A stretch of 64,000 bases of DNA from Dokdonia donghaensis DSW-1 (GTDB lineage Bacteria; Bacteroidota; Bacteroidia; Flavobacteriales; Flavobacteriaceae): the NCBI RefSeq assembly GCF_001653755.1, contig NZ_CP015125.1, positions 2,737,501 to 2,801,500 on the forward strand, written 5' to 3'. Of the stretch, positions 9,909-18,909 are shown piece after piece (within the stretch, counting starts at the first letter, position 1; each line of letters starts with the position of its first letter). Made by a program: the position numbers and the translations under genes. A model generated the notes under the pieces. That model was not told where the DNA came from, made no database searches, and saw nothing but the letters and a program-made list of their open reading frames with translations.

Positions 9909-9956
9909 GACTCATACACTTTATAAGTAGTACAAGTAGCTCATAGCCTTACAAAT

Positions 9957-12878
9957 TTAATCAATTAAAGATTGATAAATCACCTCCTGAATAGTGGTTC
10001 TTAAACCAGATTTTATAAGAGCTCTATTCTCCATAGTAGGAAATGTTCTGTTAGATAAAAACACGTATACTAGTTCATTTTCTGGGTCTGCCCAGGTGTA
10101 AGTCCCTGTAAAACCACTATGCCCAAAACTGGTCATAGGGACACAACCGCAAGTAGGACCTCCACCACTAAGTTGTGGTTTATCAAATCCTACTCCTCTG
10201 CGCACTTCATTATCACAATAATTACAGGTGTTAAAACGCTCCATTGTTTCTTTTGAGAAGTAGCGTTTACCTCCATAATAACCGTCTTGAAGATACATTT
10301 GCATCAACTTGGCAACATCATTTGAGTTTGAAAATAAGCCTGCGTGACCACCCATATTGCTTTGCATTGCTGCACCCATATCGTGCACGTAGCCTTGTAC
10401 TTTTTGGTTGCGCCAGTAGGTATCATTTTCTGAAGGTACAATCATTTCTTTCTCAAATTTTCTAAGGGGTCTATAACCAGTGTAGTTTGCACCTATTGAG
10501 TTATAAAAATGACTGCTTGTGAGCTCTTGAAGATTCTGACCATAATAATCCTCCAAGAATTTTTTCATCAAGTAATAAGGCAAGTCGCTGTACTTATAAG
10601 ATAAGCGAGAGCGCAAGTCACTGTCTGCTATTTTCTTTATAATAGTATCTGTGTATCCAGTGCGTAGGTACATCTTCTCTGCCACTTTAATATTATAATT
10701 AGGCGAGTATGAAGTGCTGTAATAATCATCTAGTGGTTTTTTTGTAACCGAGTCTAGCGTGCTCACATAAAACGGAATCCACGCTTTGAATCTCCCGTAA
10801 TGAGACAGTGCCTTTTTAAGAGTAATATTTGCTTTATTACTACCCTTTAGTTCTGGAATAAGCGTGCCTAACTTATCTTCTAGATCGATACTTCCCTCGC
10901 TCTCAAGCTCCATTAAGAGCGGTAATGAGGCAAGAATTTTTGTCATAGAGGCAATGTCATACATACTCTCTGGACGTACAGGTTGTTTTTTATTATAGGT
11001 GTGATATCCAAAACTTTTATCATATATCACTTTACCTCTACGCGCAACAAGCACCTGTGCTCCAGGCATCATCGCTCTTTTAATCCCTAGATTTACAAGA
11101 GAGTCTATCTTAATATTGAGGGTATCTGAGTCTACGCCTACCTCTTCTGGTATACCATAAGACATTCTTCTTAGGGTTCCAGATTGTAAACCTGTGCGTA
11201 TGGGTGTATCACCTAGCGATACGGGTAATCTACCTTTGCTTGGAATTGCGCCAAAGATGAGCTGTGCGCTTTTTTCTTGCGCTAGTTTACTGTTTTGGTA
11301 ACTATGTATTATCGCTTCTATATCTTGTGTGTCTTGCAGGTCTAGCATTGCATACGGACGCACAAAAAGATCTAGTACTACCGTTTTAGTTTTGGCTATC
11401 TCCTTAATCCAGCGTATGTTTTCTTTTGTAAACTTATAGGACTTCCAAGGGTTTGCATTAGATCTGTGGAAACCAATAATCACATAGTGAAAATCGGCTA
11501 GTTTTTCTTGGGTGGCCTCTAGAGTTTTTGTTGTGATATTTTCAATAGAAGCATACTTGCGTAGTTGCTGCTTAAAAGCTGAACCGTCATCATCACCAAG
11601 ACCTACATAAGCTATTTTTTTCTGATCAATATTTGTAACTGGGATAACGTTATTGTTGTTTTTTGTAACAGTAATTGCATTTTCGATTGCCTCGCTATAT
11701 ACGATATCATCATATCTAGAATTCAGGTCGTTCACAAGATTTTTAGTTGTGACAGGTGTATAATTATGTAGTCCTACTTTGTATTTTGCATATAGTATTT
11801 TTTTAACAGAATGGGCTAACCGCTCTTCTGTAATCTCACCTTGTTGTAATGCATTTAAAATTTTGGCGGAAGCCGAAGGAACATTTTCACTTATAAGCAA
11901 GATATCATTACCTGCCTTAAAGGCTGCAAGATCAATATCTCCAGGTTCTTTAAAGTTTGCTGCGCCCTTCATATTAAGGGCATCTGTAAATATCAGGCCG
12001 TGAAAGAGGTACTCTTCTTTAAGCATTTTTGTAACCACCGTAGGTGATATACTTGTGGGTACACCTTCTTCTGGAACAAGTGCTGGTACATTAAGGTGGG
12101 CTACCATAATACTTGCAATACCATTTTCTATAATAGGTTTATAGGGATACATCTCTACACTCTGAAGTCGTTCTTTTGTAAAATTGAGAGTAGGGAGCGT
12201 TTTATGACTGTCTTTATCTGTATCTCCGTGACCAGGAAAATGCTTTGCACTGCCTAAGACACCGGCCTCTTGCATTCCTTCCATAAAGGCAATAGCCTTT
12301 TCTGTTACGTTTACTTTATCTTCTCCAAAAGAGCGGTTACCTATAATAGGATTTGCAGGGTTGATATTTATATCTACTACAGGAGCAAAGTTAATGTGTA
12401 CACCAAGACGCTTTGAATGCTCACCTATGCGTTTTCCCACCTTCTTTACAATATTATTATCTTGTATGGCACCAAGTGTCATATTCCACGGAAAAGCATA
12501 TGTGCTATCTAGTCTCATTGCAAGTCCCCACTCTGCATCCATACCCACGAGGAGTTTTGTTTTTGACATTGCTTGAAACTCATTATTGAGTTTTGCCTGT
12601 CGCATAGGGCCACCTTTAGAGAAGATAAGACCGCCTATGTGCTCTTCTTTAATGAGCTTTTTGATTTTATCTATCTTGACCTGAGGATCACTTGAGAATA
12701 TGTCCACCATAAATAGTTGACCTATGCGCTCTTTTGGAGTCATTTGTTGATAGACAGAATCAACCCAAGCGCGTTGCGCCACAATATCATTTGCATATAA
12801 GGGGTATCGCTCTTGACCGAAAGCAAAGGTGGTAAATAAAAGAAATAATAGTATGGTGAGATTGCGTGTAAACGCCAT
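9957..12878 (-). CDS. GH3 beta-N-acetylglucosaminidase fused to a beta-lactamase-like serine hydrolase
   Basis: A 973-residue exported two-enzyme fusion. The ATG giving MAFTRNL is followed by a signal peptide ending in FAFGQ; the TTG 48 bases upstream is rejected. Residues about 40-370 are a GH3 domain with the NagZ-type motif KHFPGHGDTDKDSH (Asp-His dyad) and FTDALNMKG carrying the nucleophile Asp. A GH3 C-terminal-like domain follows (to about 570). The remainder is a class C beta-lactamase/esterase fold with SMTK as the SxxK motif, YSD as the YxN-like motif and HSGFTGT. The likely role is muropeptide trimming in the periplasm; whether the hydrolase acts on peptide or acyl groups is unknown. 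It is upstream of bshA on the same strand. Confidence 0.88.
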   Translation of the reverse strand: MAFTRNLTILLFLLFTTFAFGQERYPLYANDIVAQRAWVDSVYQQMTPKERIGQLFMVDIFSSDPQVKIDKIKKLIKEEHIGGLIFSKGGPMRQAKLNNEFQAMSKTKLLVGMDAEWGLAMRLDSTYAFPWNMTLGAIQDNNIVKKVGKRIGEHSKRLGVHINFAPVVDININPANPIIGNRSFGEDKVNVTEKAIAFMEGMQEAGVLGSAKHFPGHGDTDKDSHKTLPTLNFTKERLQSVEMYPYKPIIENGIASIMVAHLNVPALVPEEGVPTSISPTVVTKMLKEEYLFHGLIFTDALNMKGAANFKEPGDIDLAAFKAGNDILLISENVPSASAKILNALQQGEITEERLAHSVKKILYAKYKVGLHNYTPVTTKNLVNDLNSRYDDIVYSEAIENAITVTKNNNNVIPVTNIDQKKIAYVGLGDDDGSAFKQQLRKYASIENITTKTLEATQEKLADFHYVIIGFHRSNANPWKSYKFTKENIRWIKEIAKTKTVVLDLFVRPYAMLDLQDTQDIEAIIHSYQNSKLAQEKSAQLIFGAIPSKGRLPVSLGDTPIRTGLQSGTLRRMSYGIPEEVGVDSDTLNIKIDSLVNLGIKRAMMPGAQVLVARRGKVIYDKSFGYHTYNKKQPVRPESMYDIASMTKILASLPLLMELESEGSIDLEDKLGTLIPELKGSNKANITLKKALSHYGRFKAWIPFYVSTLDSVTKKPLDDYYSTSYSPNYNIKVAEKMYLRTGYTDTIIKKIADSDLRSRLSYKYSDLPYYLMKKFLEDYYGQNLQELTSSHFYNSIGANYTGYRPLRKFEKEMIVPSENDTYWRNQKVQGYVHDMGAAMQSNMGGHAGLFSNSNDVAKLMQMYLQDGYYGGKRYFSKETMERFNTCNYCDNEVRRGVGFDKPQLSGGGPTCGCVPMTSFGHSGFTGTYTWADPENELVYVFLSNRTFPTMENRALIKSGLRTTIQEVIYQSLID

Positions 12879-13028
12879 ATAGTCTAAGTTTTTAAGTTGT
12901 CTTGTAGAAATCAAAAATAACGCCAAGAAGCGCTTTCTAATTACTAATATAAAAATAGGGGGTTTATTGTAACCCTGTTCTTAAAAATTAGAAATCTTAA
13001 CAACATCTTATGAACTAAGAGAGACTAG

Positions 13029-13523
13029 CTATTTTCCTTTTTTAAGAAAGCGAGAATGCCAGCTATCTTTTGCAGCAATCTCCCAGTTTACTTTATACTC
13101 ACCTACAGTAGCTACAAGATTATTAAACACTATGGTGTTCTTACCTACGGCACCGTCTTTAATCATTTTTTTAAAATCAAGAAGTGTTTTATAGTGTATG
13201 CGATCATTTTGATAATAGGTCACATTCATTTTATCAAGAAGGTCTACCCCGAGCTCCTCTTGTAATGATATAATAAATCGCACCTGGCTATCTATAGAGC
13301 ATCCACTAGCGGCAGCTTCTGTTTGATCAAGGCCTATGGCTATAAAACGATTATATTTTATTTCAAAACCTGCTTTAAGACTTGCTCCGTGCGCTGTCCA
13401 GCCAGTTAAAAATGTACTCAAATCTTTCTCTAGTTGAGCTACTTGCTCATCTGTAAATTTTTGATCAGACTGGTATAACCAGATTCTTGATGTGTCTGAA
13501 AGTGAATTAAAATCTACAAGCAT
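13029..13523 (-). CDS. Conserved Bacteroidota protein, function unknown
   Basis: A 164-residue cytoplasmic protein with no signal peptide or membrane segment. Homologues in flavobacteria are often labelled ABC transporter ATPase, but there is no Walker A, Walker B or ABC signature here, so I treat that label as wrong. A conserved-looking core (SGCSIDSQVRF, with Cys near residue 80) could be functionally important. It starts at an ATG just downstream of the strong terminator at 13546 and is therefore probably transcribed on its own. Confidence 0.75.
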   Translation of the reverse strand: MLVDFNSLSDTSRIWLYQSDQKFTDEQVAQLEKDLSTFLTGWTAHGASLKAGFEIKYNRFIAIGLDQTEAAASGCSIDSQVRFIISLQEELGVDLLDKMNVTYYQNDRIHYKTLLDFKKMIKDGAVGKNTIVFNNLVATVGEYKVNWEIAAKDSWHSRFLKKGK

Positions 13524-13545
13524 ACTATTCTATTTAAAAGTAAAA

Positions 13546-13568
13546 AAAGCGGATGTTACATCCGCTTT
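13546..13568 (-). terminator. Rho-independent terminator of the amidase-to-HdrB-like gene run
   Basis: Perfect 10-bp stem AAAGCGGATG/CATCCGCTTT with a 3-base loop. On the minus strand it is followed by a run of seven T. It separates the HdrB-like gene from the next minus-strand gene. Confidence 0.88.
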
Positions 13569-13645
13569 GAAAATAAATTGATATTAAAGTGCACGTTAAA
13601 ACGATACCATAACCGCACTACTTATTTCTTGAAATGACAGGTGCT

Positions 13646-14437
13646 CTACAATTCTTCTGCAGAAGCAATCATCTCTGCAACATCCATTACCTCGATGCTA
13701 CCTTCCTTTTCTTTATTCTTAACACCATCTGTCATCATTGTGTTACAAAAAGGACATCCTGCTGCTATCACGTCTGGCTTCACCTCTAGTGCTTGCTCTG
13801 TGCGCTCTATGTTTACATCTTTATTACCTGGCTCTGGCTCTTTGAACATTTGTGCTCCACCAGCTCCACAACATAAACCATTAGTTTTACACTTGCGCAT
13901 TTCCACAAGCTCTACATCAAGTTTGCGTAGTAATTCTCTAGGTGCTTCATAGACTCCATTTGCACGTCCTAAATAGCAAGGATCGTGGAAGGTGATACGC
14001 TTTCCTTTAAACTTACCTCCCTCTACTGTAAGACGACCGTCATCAAGTAGTGATTTTAAGAACTGTGTATGGTGTACCACTTCATAGTTTCCACCTAGTG
14101 ATGGATACTCGTTTTTAAGTGTATTAAAACAGTGCGGGCAAGCCGTTACTATTTTTTTTACTTCATAACCATTAAGCACTTCAATATTTGTAACTGCCTG
14201 CATCTGGAACAAGAATTCATTTCCTGCTCTTTTTGCTGGATCTCCAGTACAACTTTCTTCTGCGCCTAAAACTGCAAAATCTACGTTTGCTTTATTTAAT
14301 ATACGAGCAAATGCTTTTGTAATTTTCTTTGCTCTGTCATCAAAACTCCCTGCACAACCTACCCAAAAGAGTACTTCTGGCTGCTTTCCTTGCGCCAGAT
14401 ATTCGGCCATTGTGGGTACTTTAAGTGTCTCACTCAT
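13646..14437 (-). CDS. (Fe-S)-binding oxidoreductase subunit, HdrB/GlpC-like cysteine-rich protein
   Basis: A 263-residue cytoplasmic protein built of two cysteine-rich CCG modules. The first is seen as CPHCFNTLKNEYP with an upstream WVGCAGSFDDR. The second is seen as HDPCYLGR, CCGAGG and CPFCNTMM. This is the architecture of heterodisulfide reductase subunit B and the GlpC/LutA family, which bind unusual 4Fe-4S clusters. The membrane ferredoxin subunit (15225-16571) is encoded two genes upstream on the same strand, so the pair probably forms one electron-transfer complex. The electron donor is unknown. It ends at the terminator at 13546. Confidence 0.87.
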   Translation of the reverse strand: MSETLKVPTMAEYLAQGKQPEVLFWVGCAGSFDDRAKKITKAFARILNKANVDFAVLGAEESCTGDPAKRAGNEFLFQMQAVTNIEVLNGYEVKKIVTACPHCFNTLKNEYPSLGGNYEVVHHTQFLKSLLDDGRLTVEGGKFKGKRITFHDPCYLGRANGVYEAPRELLRKLDVELVEMRKCKTNGLCCGAGGAQMFKEPEPGNKDVNIERTEQALEVKPDVIAAGCPFCNTMMTDGVKNKEKEGSIEVMDVAEMIASAEEL

Positions 14438-14469
14438 ATGCGTATATTACTATGTAATCTAATTATAAT

Positions 14470-14904
14470 TTAATCTTCAAAGACCTCTATGGTCACTTTC
14501 TTCTCTACTAGGTCCGTAAATTTACCTTTGTAGCGTGTGGCTTTTACTAGGTGATTATCTACCCAGTGATAATTTCCTCCTCTAGGTTTCCCCATCAAAA
14601 GGCTATGAAATTTAAACCCGTGACGGTTTAACCATTCTGTTGTTACATCTCTGTGCTCTTCTGTTCTTGAAGTAAAGAAACAGATAATGTGACCCTCATC
14701 ATACCACTTGTTAAGCGTTTTTAATGCATCTGGAAAAGGCTCACAAGTACCCATACGCTCTGGCTCCTCATTAGGAACATCTTCTGTAATGGTGCCATCT
14801 ATATCAATAAGATAATTTTTAACCCCTTCTGGAAGTACTGGACTTACGTGTTCTCCGTCTTCTAGCTTTTCGCTTAATAGCTTGTCTACGTCTTCTTTAT
14901 TCAT
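14470..14904 (-). CDS. HAD-like phosphatase domain protein
   Basis: A 144-residue protein with HAD motif I (LIDIDGTI, nucleophile Asp near 34) and a motif II-like FFTSRTEEH. It resembles small BT0820-type or polynucleotide-kinase-type HAD proteins. Homologues are sometimes called phosphoheptose isomerase in flavobacterial genomes, but I see no SIS-domain features. A conserved GKPRGGNYHWVDNH segment replaces the usual motif IV. The ATG overlaps the end of the preceding gene by 8 bases, indicating translational coupling within the minus-strand run. Confidence 0.7.
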   Translation of the reverse strand: MNKEDVDKLLSEKLEDGEHVSPVLPEGVKNYLIDIDGTITEDVPNEEPERMGTCEPFPDALKTLNKWYDEGHIICFFTSRTEEHRDVTTEWLNRHGFKFHSLLMGKPRGGNYHWVDNHLVKATRYKGKFTDLVEKKVTIEVFED

Positions 14905-15235
14905 TGGTATCGTTTAGGTTTTTAAAATCTTCTTTACTAAATCTTACGTAGAGGGCCAGTCTATGCTCTCCAGGTTTTTTATATCTAGGGTTGTGACGCT
15001 CTATCATAGATTGTCGCATTGCCTCATCTCTTAAGACTTGCATCTGGGTCTCTGTACACCAATCACAAAATATCTTTTTGACGGTAATACTATCTACTTG
15101 TAACTGCGGCCCTACGAAGAGACGTGTGTACATTTTAAACTGTAAACTATCGATTTTATAATTTTTTGTAGGGGTTTGCGCTTTCGCGAAAGCGAAAAAA
15201 AACACTCCTACTATTATAAAAAGTTTATACCTCAT
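14897..15235 (-). CDS. Small secreted protein, unknown function
   Basis: A 112-residue exported protein. The signal peptide MRYKLFIIVGVFFFAFAKAQ is followed by a charged mature domain with a single CDWC motif near residue 58 that could bind metal or form a redox pair. The signal-peptidase region AFAKA-Q is encoded by the iterated palindrome. The gene overlaps its neighbours at both ends (11 bases with the Fe-S gene, 8 bases with the HAD gene), so it is a real member of the operon. No family recognised. Confidence 0.7.
   Translation of the reverse strand: MRYKLFIIVGVFFFAFAKAQTPTKNYKIDSLQFKMYTRLFVGPQLQVDSITVKKIFCDWCTETQMQVLRDEAMRQSMIERHNPRYKKPGEHRLALYVRFSKEDFKNLNDTNE
15179..15194. repeat. Iterated palindrome copy 4 (signal-peptide codons of the 112-residue protein)
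   Basis: Perfect 16-mer. In frame it encodes AFAKA directly before Gln, at the expected cleavage site. Confidence 0.95.
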
Positions 15236-16571
15236 TGATCCAGTTACCTCTGTCTAACTGATTAAACGGCCACGGTGCACCATTATTCTCTATGTTAGTC
15301 ATTGCATTATTTAAATCTGTAGGTGCTGCACTTTCTTCCATCACCATATAACGTCTCATATCTACAATGATACTCAATGGATCAATACCTATAGGACAAG
15401 CCTCAACACAAGCATTACACGTAGTACAAGCCCAAAGCTCCTCTTTTGTGATATAATCATCTAGCAACTGCTTGTTATCTGGTATAAACACGCCATTATT
15501 GCTATCTATATTTTTACCAACTTCCTCAAGACGATCACGGGTATCCATCATAATCTTACGAGGGCTCAATTTCTTACCTGTCTGGTTTGCAGGGCACTCA
15601 CTCGTACAACGCCCACACTCTGTACAACTGTAAGAGTTCATAAGTTGTACCCAGTTAAGATCTGTTACATCACTAGCTCCAAATTTACCTACCTCTGCCT
15701 CTTCTGCTCCTTCTGGTGGTGCGGCAAATGGGTCTGCATTAGGATCCATCATAAGCATTACCTCATCTGTAACAGCTTGTAGGTTATTAAACTCACCTTG
15801 TGGTTTAAGCTTTGCATACCAAGTGTTTGGAAATGCAAGTAAGATGTGTAAGTGTTTTGAGTAGTATAGGTAATTTAAGAAAACTAATATTCCTAAGATG
15901 TGTATCCACCACGCGGCACGCTCTACGATAATAAGAGCACTCTCAGACATTCCTTCAAAAAGGGGTGCTATAAAACTACTTATAGGGAAAGAACCCATTA
16001 TACTACCATCTAAAGATGCATAGTGAGCAGCTCCCATAGTTTGTAATTGTAAGTCGGCAGCATTCATAGTGAGGAAAAGCCCCATTAATACTACTTCAAA
16101 ATATAGTATGATATTACCATCAGCCTTAGGCCATCCCTTCATCTCTGGTTTTAAGAATCGCTGTATTTTAATCACATTACGGCGTAACCAGAAAATGATA
16201 ACAGCTACAAGTACTAAAAATGCAAGAATCTCAAAACTACCTATAAGAAAATCATACAACCCTCCTAAGAAACTAAATACTCTGTGTGTACCAAAAAGAC
16301 CATCTATTATGATCTCAAGCACTTCTATGTTTATGATGATAAAACCTACGTAAACAACAACGTGTAGAATACCAGATACTGGTCTTTTTACCATCTTGTA
16401 CTGGCCTAAGGCAATCTTTGCCATATTCTTCCAGCGCTGTGGCTTGTTATCAGAACGATCTACATCTTTTCCCAGATTTATATTACGGGAAAGCTTTTTA
16501 ATGTTTTTTACAAAGAAACCAACCCCAAGAACTAGGGCTACAAGGAAAATAAAATTTTGAATGTATTGCAT
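15225..16571 (-). CDS. Membrane-bound Fe-S oxidoreductase, HdrC/NarI-like with 4Fe-4S dicluster
   Basis: A 448-residue protein. Residues 1-270 contain about five hydrophobic segments with spaced His residues, as in the heme-b-binding gamma subunits of nitrate reductase and DsrM-like proteins. The C-terminal domain holds two ferredoxin motifs, CTECGRCTSECPANQ near 315 and CTTCNACVEACPIGID near 390. It most likely passes electrons between the quinone pool and the cysteine-rich subunit encoded downstream. It starts at an ATG 24 bases after the MlaD-type gene. Homologues are widespread in Bacteroidota, and the physiological partner is unresolved. Confidence 0.87.
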   Translation of the reverse strand: MQYIQNFIFLVALVLGVGFFVKNIKKLSRNINLGKDVDRSDNKPQRWKNMAKIALGQYKMVKRPVSGILHVVVYVGFIIINIEVLEIIIDGLFGTHRVFSFLGGLYDFLIGSFEILAFLVLVAVIIFWLRRNVIKIQRFLKPEMKGWPKADGNIILYFEVVLMGLFLTMNAADLQLQTMGAAHYASLDGSIMGSFPISSFIAPLFEGMSESALIIVERAAWWIHILGILVFLNYLYYSKHLHILLAFPNTWYAKLKPQGEFNNLQAVTDEVMLMMDPNADPFAAPPEGAEEAEVGKFGASDVTDLNWVQLMNSYSCTECGRCTSECPANQTGKKLSPRKIMMDTRDRLEEVGKNIDSNNGVFIPDNKQLLDDYITKEELWACTTCNACVEACPIGIDPLSIIVDMRRYMVMEESAAPTDLNNAMTNIENNGAPWPFNQLDRGNWINEV

Positions 16572-16595
16572 AAAATTCGTTAGTTAAGCTCGCGC

Positions 16596-17540
16596 CTACT
16601 GTAACGAATCTTTAGGCGGAGTATACGCTCCCGGTTTTTTACCAAAAAGCGAAAAATGAACATATCTCTTAGGGTTGAGCTTCATATCCTGAAGTAAGTC
16701 CCCCATCTGATTTGCTGTACGATCCAAATTTAAGTAAAGTTGCTCATCATTCAAAAGTTTACCTACGGTTCCTTCTGGAGAATTTAACTTATTAGAGATT
16801 TCTTGAAAATCTGCTATAGTCTTTTCTAAATCTGCAACCATTGTCCCCATTTGTATCTGTGACAACGAATCTGATAATGTTGCAAAATTACCACTCATTT
16901 TGTCAAGATTTGCTATGGTACGGTCTAATTTTACTTGGTTTTCTGATAATAAGGCATTTACAGAGCCAGATATTCCTTTAAGCTCTTTAGAAGCTGTTGT
17001 AAAGTTTGCAATCGCGTCTCTTAAGTTTGCTCTTGTATCTCTATCTAGTACAGAATTTACGTTTACTAGAAGAGAATCTGTGTCACCTATTACCTTCTCA
17101 ACTTGATTTTGTAATGGCGTAAGGCGCTCGTTCACCAGCTCCATAATACCCTCACCCATCTCACCTGGCAATGTATCTCCAGTTTTTGCATTTTGTCCCT
17201 TCTCATAGGTAGGAACTATCGCTAGTGACTTACCTCCTATTAATCCTCCACCGTAGACTCTAGCAAGACTCTGGTTTGAAAATTCAAAATCTTTCTCAAC
17301 CACAAACTTTACCACAAGCTTACCAGAACTATCTGCAAAGTCTATAGATAGTACTCTACCCACTGGCAATCCATTAATAGTCACTTGTGATGAAGGTGCA
17401 AGACCTTCTACATTATCATATTTTGCGTAGAGAATTTTACTCTTATCTAGTAGATTATTTCCTTTAAGATAATTGTAGCCAAAAATAAGTAACAGCAATG
17501 CTGCAATTACTAGTATGGCGGTTTTGATTTCTTTAGACAT
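16596..17540 (-). CDS. MlaD/MCE family protein
   Basis: A 314-residue protein with one N-terminal transmembrane anchor (about 7-25) and an MCE domain (about 35-115) containing YDNVEGLAPSSQVTINGLPVGRV. It is followed by a long helical, Leu/Asp/Asn-rich segment (about 130-290) of coiled-coil character. MlaD proteins are the hexameric periplasmic subunits of lipid-transporting ABC systems that maintain outer-membrane asymmetry. No MlaE or MlaF gene is in the window. It lies 67 bases after the amidase gene, fitting an envelope-biogenesis operon next to lptD. Confidence 0.9.
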   Translation of the reverse strand: MSKEIKTAILVIAALLLLIFGYNYLKGNNLLDKSKILYAKYDNVEGLAPSSQVTINGLPVGRVLSIDFADSSGKLVVKFVVEKDFEFSNQSLARVYGGGLIGGKSLAIVPTYEKGQNAKTGDTLPGEMGEGIMELVNERLTPLQNQVEKVIGDTDSLLVNVNSVLDRDTRANLRDAIANFTTASKELKGISGSVNALLSENQVKLDRTIANLDKMSGNFATLSDSLSQIQMGTMVADLEKTIADFQEISNKLNSPEGTVGKLLNDEQLYLNLDRTANQMGDLLQDMKLNPKRYVHFSLFGKKPGAYTPPKDSLQ

Positions 17541-17606
17541 TAATTGAGATGATGGTTATAAAAACAAATGTAGGTGAATTGTTAAAGGTCTACCTTACAG
17601 ATAAGA

Positions 17607-18728
17607 CTATTTTAACACTTGCTTAAGCTGTAACTTATTGTTACTTTTATCAAAAGGTACAATAAAAGCTTCCTTATACCCCTTTACTTTTGCATCTTGT
17701 AAAAATCTTCTGGCCAGCGTATAGTCTGAGGTTGCTTCATAATAATATTTATAAAGTCTCCCATCTTTAATACGGCTCACATTCTTAAGTCCCTTAAAAT
17801 TGTAAGATTTAGTCTCAAGTTTACGTTTACTTGCCGCTAGCTGTACTTTAAAAGTAACATCTTTATAAATCTTAGATTTTTCAACACGCACAGGTTCATT
17901 AACCACAGGTGCATCTGCCGCTACGGTAATACTTTCTGTCGCTTGTATAGCCTTCTTATAATTAGTCACCGCGGTACTTATAGCCTTTGCCATCTTAACT
18001 CTACCAGCATTTGAATTTAAAAATCTTCCCTCTTCATTGTTAGTAAGAAAGCCAGTCTCTACAAGCACACTAGGCATTACAGACCTGTGCAGTACCCAGA
18101 AAGGTCCTTGCTTTACACCTCTACTACTTCTTCTCACGGCACTCGTAAATTCTTTTTCTATAAAACTCGCTAGGTTTAAACTCTGGTCAAGATACTCCTC
18201 TTGCATAAGCTCAAGGCCTATCATTGTTTCTGGTTTATTAGGGTCAAAACCAGCATAGCGCTCTTCGTAATTATCTTCAAGAAGGATTACCGCATTTTCC
18301 TTTTTGGCGATGCGCATATTTTTTTCATTCTTATCAATACCCATAACAAACGTCTCTGTACCCTTTGCCTGGCTAGAGTGCGAGTTACAATGTACACTAA
18401 TAAAGAGATCTGCATTTGCCTCGTTTGCAATATCTGCTCTGGTTGCTAGTGGTATAAAGACATCCTTCTTTCTAGTATAGATAACTTCTACGTCTTTTTG
18501 CTTTTCAAGTTCGGCACCTACGGCGAGTACAATGTCTAGGGCTATATTTTTTTCATAATACCCATTTCCACGGTTTCCGCTATCGTCACCACCGTGACCG
18601 GCATCAAGTACTACCTTAAATTTCTTACTGGTTGAGGGTGATTGCGCTTTCGCGAAAGCGCCATTAAGACAACTCCACACAAGTAGCCCAATGGTTAAAT
18701 AAATCTTAAATATGTCTTTTTTACGCAT
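17607..18728 (-). CDS. N-acetylmuramoyl-L-alanine amidase (Amidase_3)
   Basis: A 373-residue zinc amidase that splits the muramoyl-alanine bond in peptidoglycan. The start is the ATG giving MRKKDIFK rather than a TTG 12 bases upstream. A signal peptide ends in AFAKA-Q, encoded by the iterated palindrome. The catalytic domain (about 38-260) shows the zinc ligands in order: VLDAGHGG, the Glu of YYEKN, SVHCNSH, and VETGFLTN with the catalytic Glu. The C-terminal 110 residues look like a SPOR-type module (FKVQLAASKRKL). It is divergent from lptD. Confidence 0.93.
   Translation of the reverse strand: MRKKDIFKIYLTIGLLVWSCLNGAFAKAQSPSTSKKFKVVLDAGHGGDDSGNRGNGYYEKNIALDIVLAVGAELEKQKDVEVIYTRKKDVFIPLATRADIANEANADLFISVHCNSHSSQAKGTETFVMGIDKNEKNMRIAKKENAVILLEDNYEERYAGFDPNKPETMIGLELMQEEYLDQSLNLASFIEKEFTSAVRRSSRGVKQGPFWVLHRSVMPSVLVETGFLTNNEEGRFLNSNAGRVKMAKAISTAVTNYKKAIQATESITVAADAPVVNEPVRVEKSKIYKDVTFKVQLAASKRKLETKSYNFKGLKNVSRIKDGRLYKYYYEATSDYTLARRFLQDAKVKGYKEAFIVPFDKSNNKLQLKQVLK
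18645..18660. repeat. Iterated palindrome copy 5 (signal-peptide codons of the amidase)
   Basis: Perfect 16-mer. In frame it gives AFAKA before Gln, the same peptide and position as in the 112-residue secreted protein. Confidence 0.95.
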
Positions 18729-18857
18729 CCTTTGTATCAAATCTTACTCTTTTAAGCGTTAGGTATAAAATTAAACTCGTTTACTGATGTAACGTGCTGA
18801 ATACGGGTGTTATTTTCAAAAAATATTTTCTAAGGCAAAAGCCGAAAAAAATATACG

Positions 18858-18865
18858 TAATTTTG
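18858..18865 (+). promoter_or_regulatory. Putative -7 promoter box of lptD
   Basis: TAATTTTG fits TAnnTTTG about 45 bases before the TTG start of lptD. The -33 element is not convincing. Confidence 0.35.
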
Positions 18866-18909
18866 GCACTTTAATTGATTGATATTCGCACAAAAATAGG
18901 CTAATCCCA

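Noticed and set aside
9865..9915. N-terminal extension of bshA
   Set aside because: The extra residues are a basic stretch created by the palindrome; BshA proteins start at MKIAIVCYP.
13029..13523. ABC transporter ATPase label
   Set aside because: No Walker motifs or ABC signature are present in the 164 residues.
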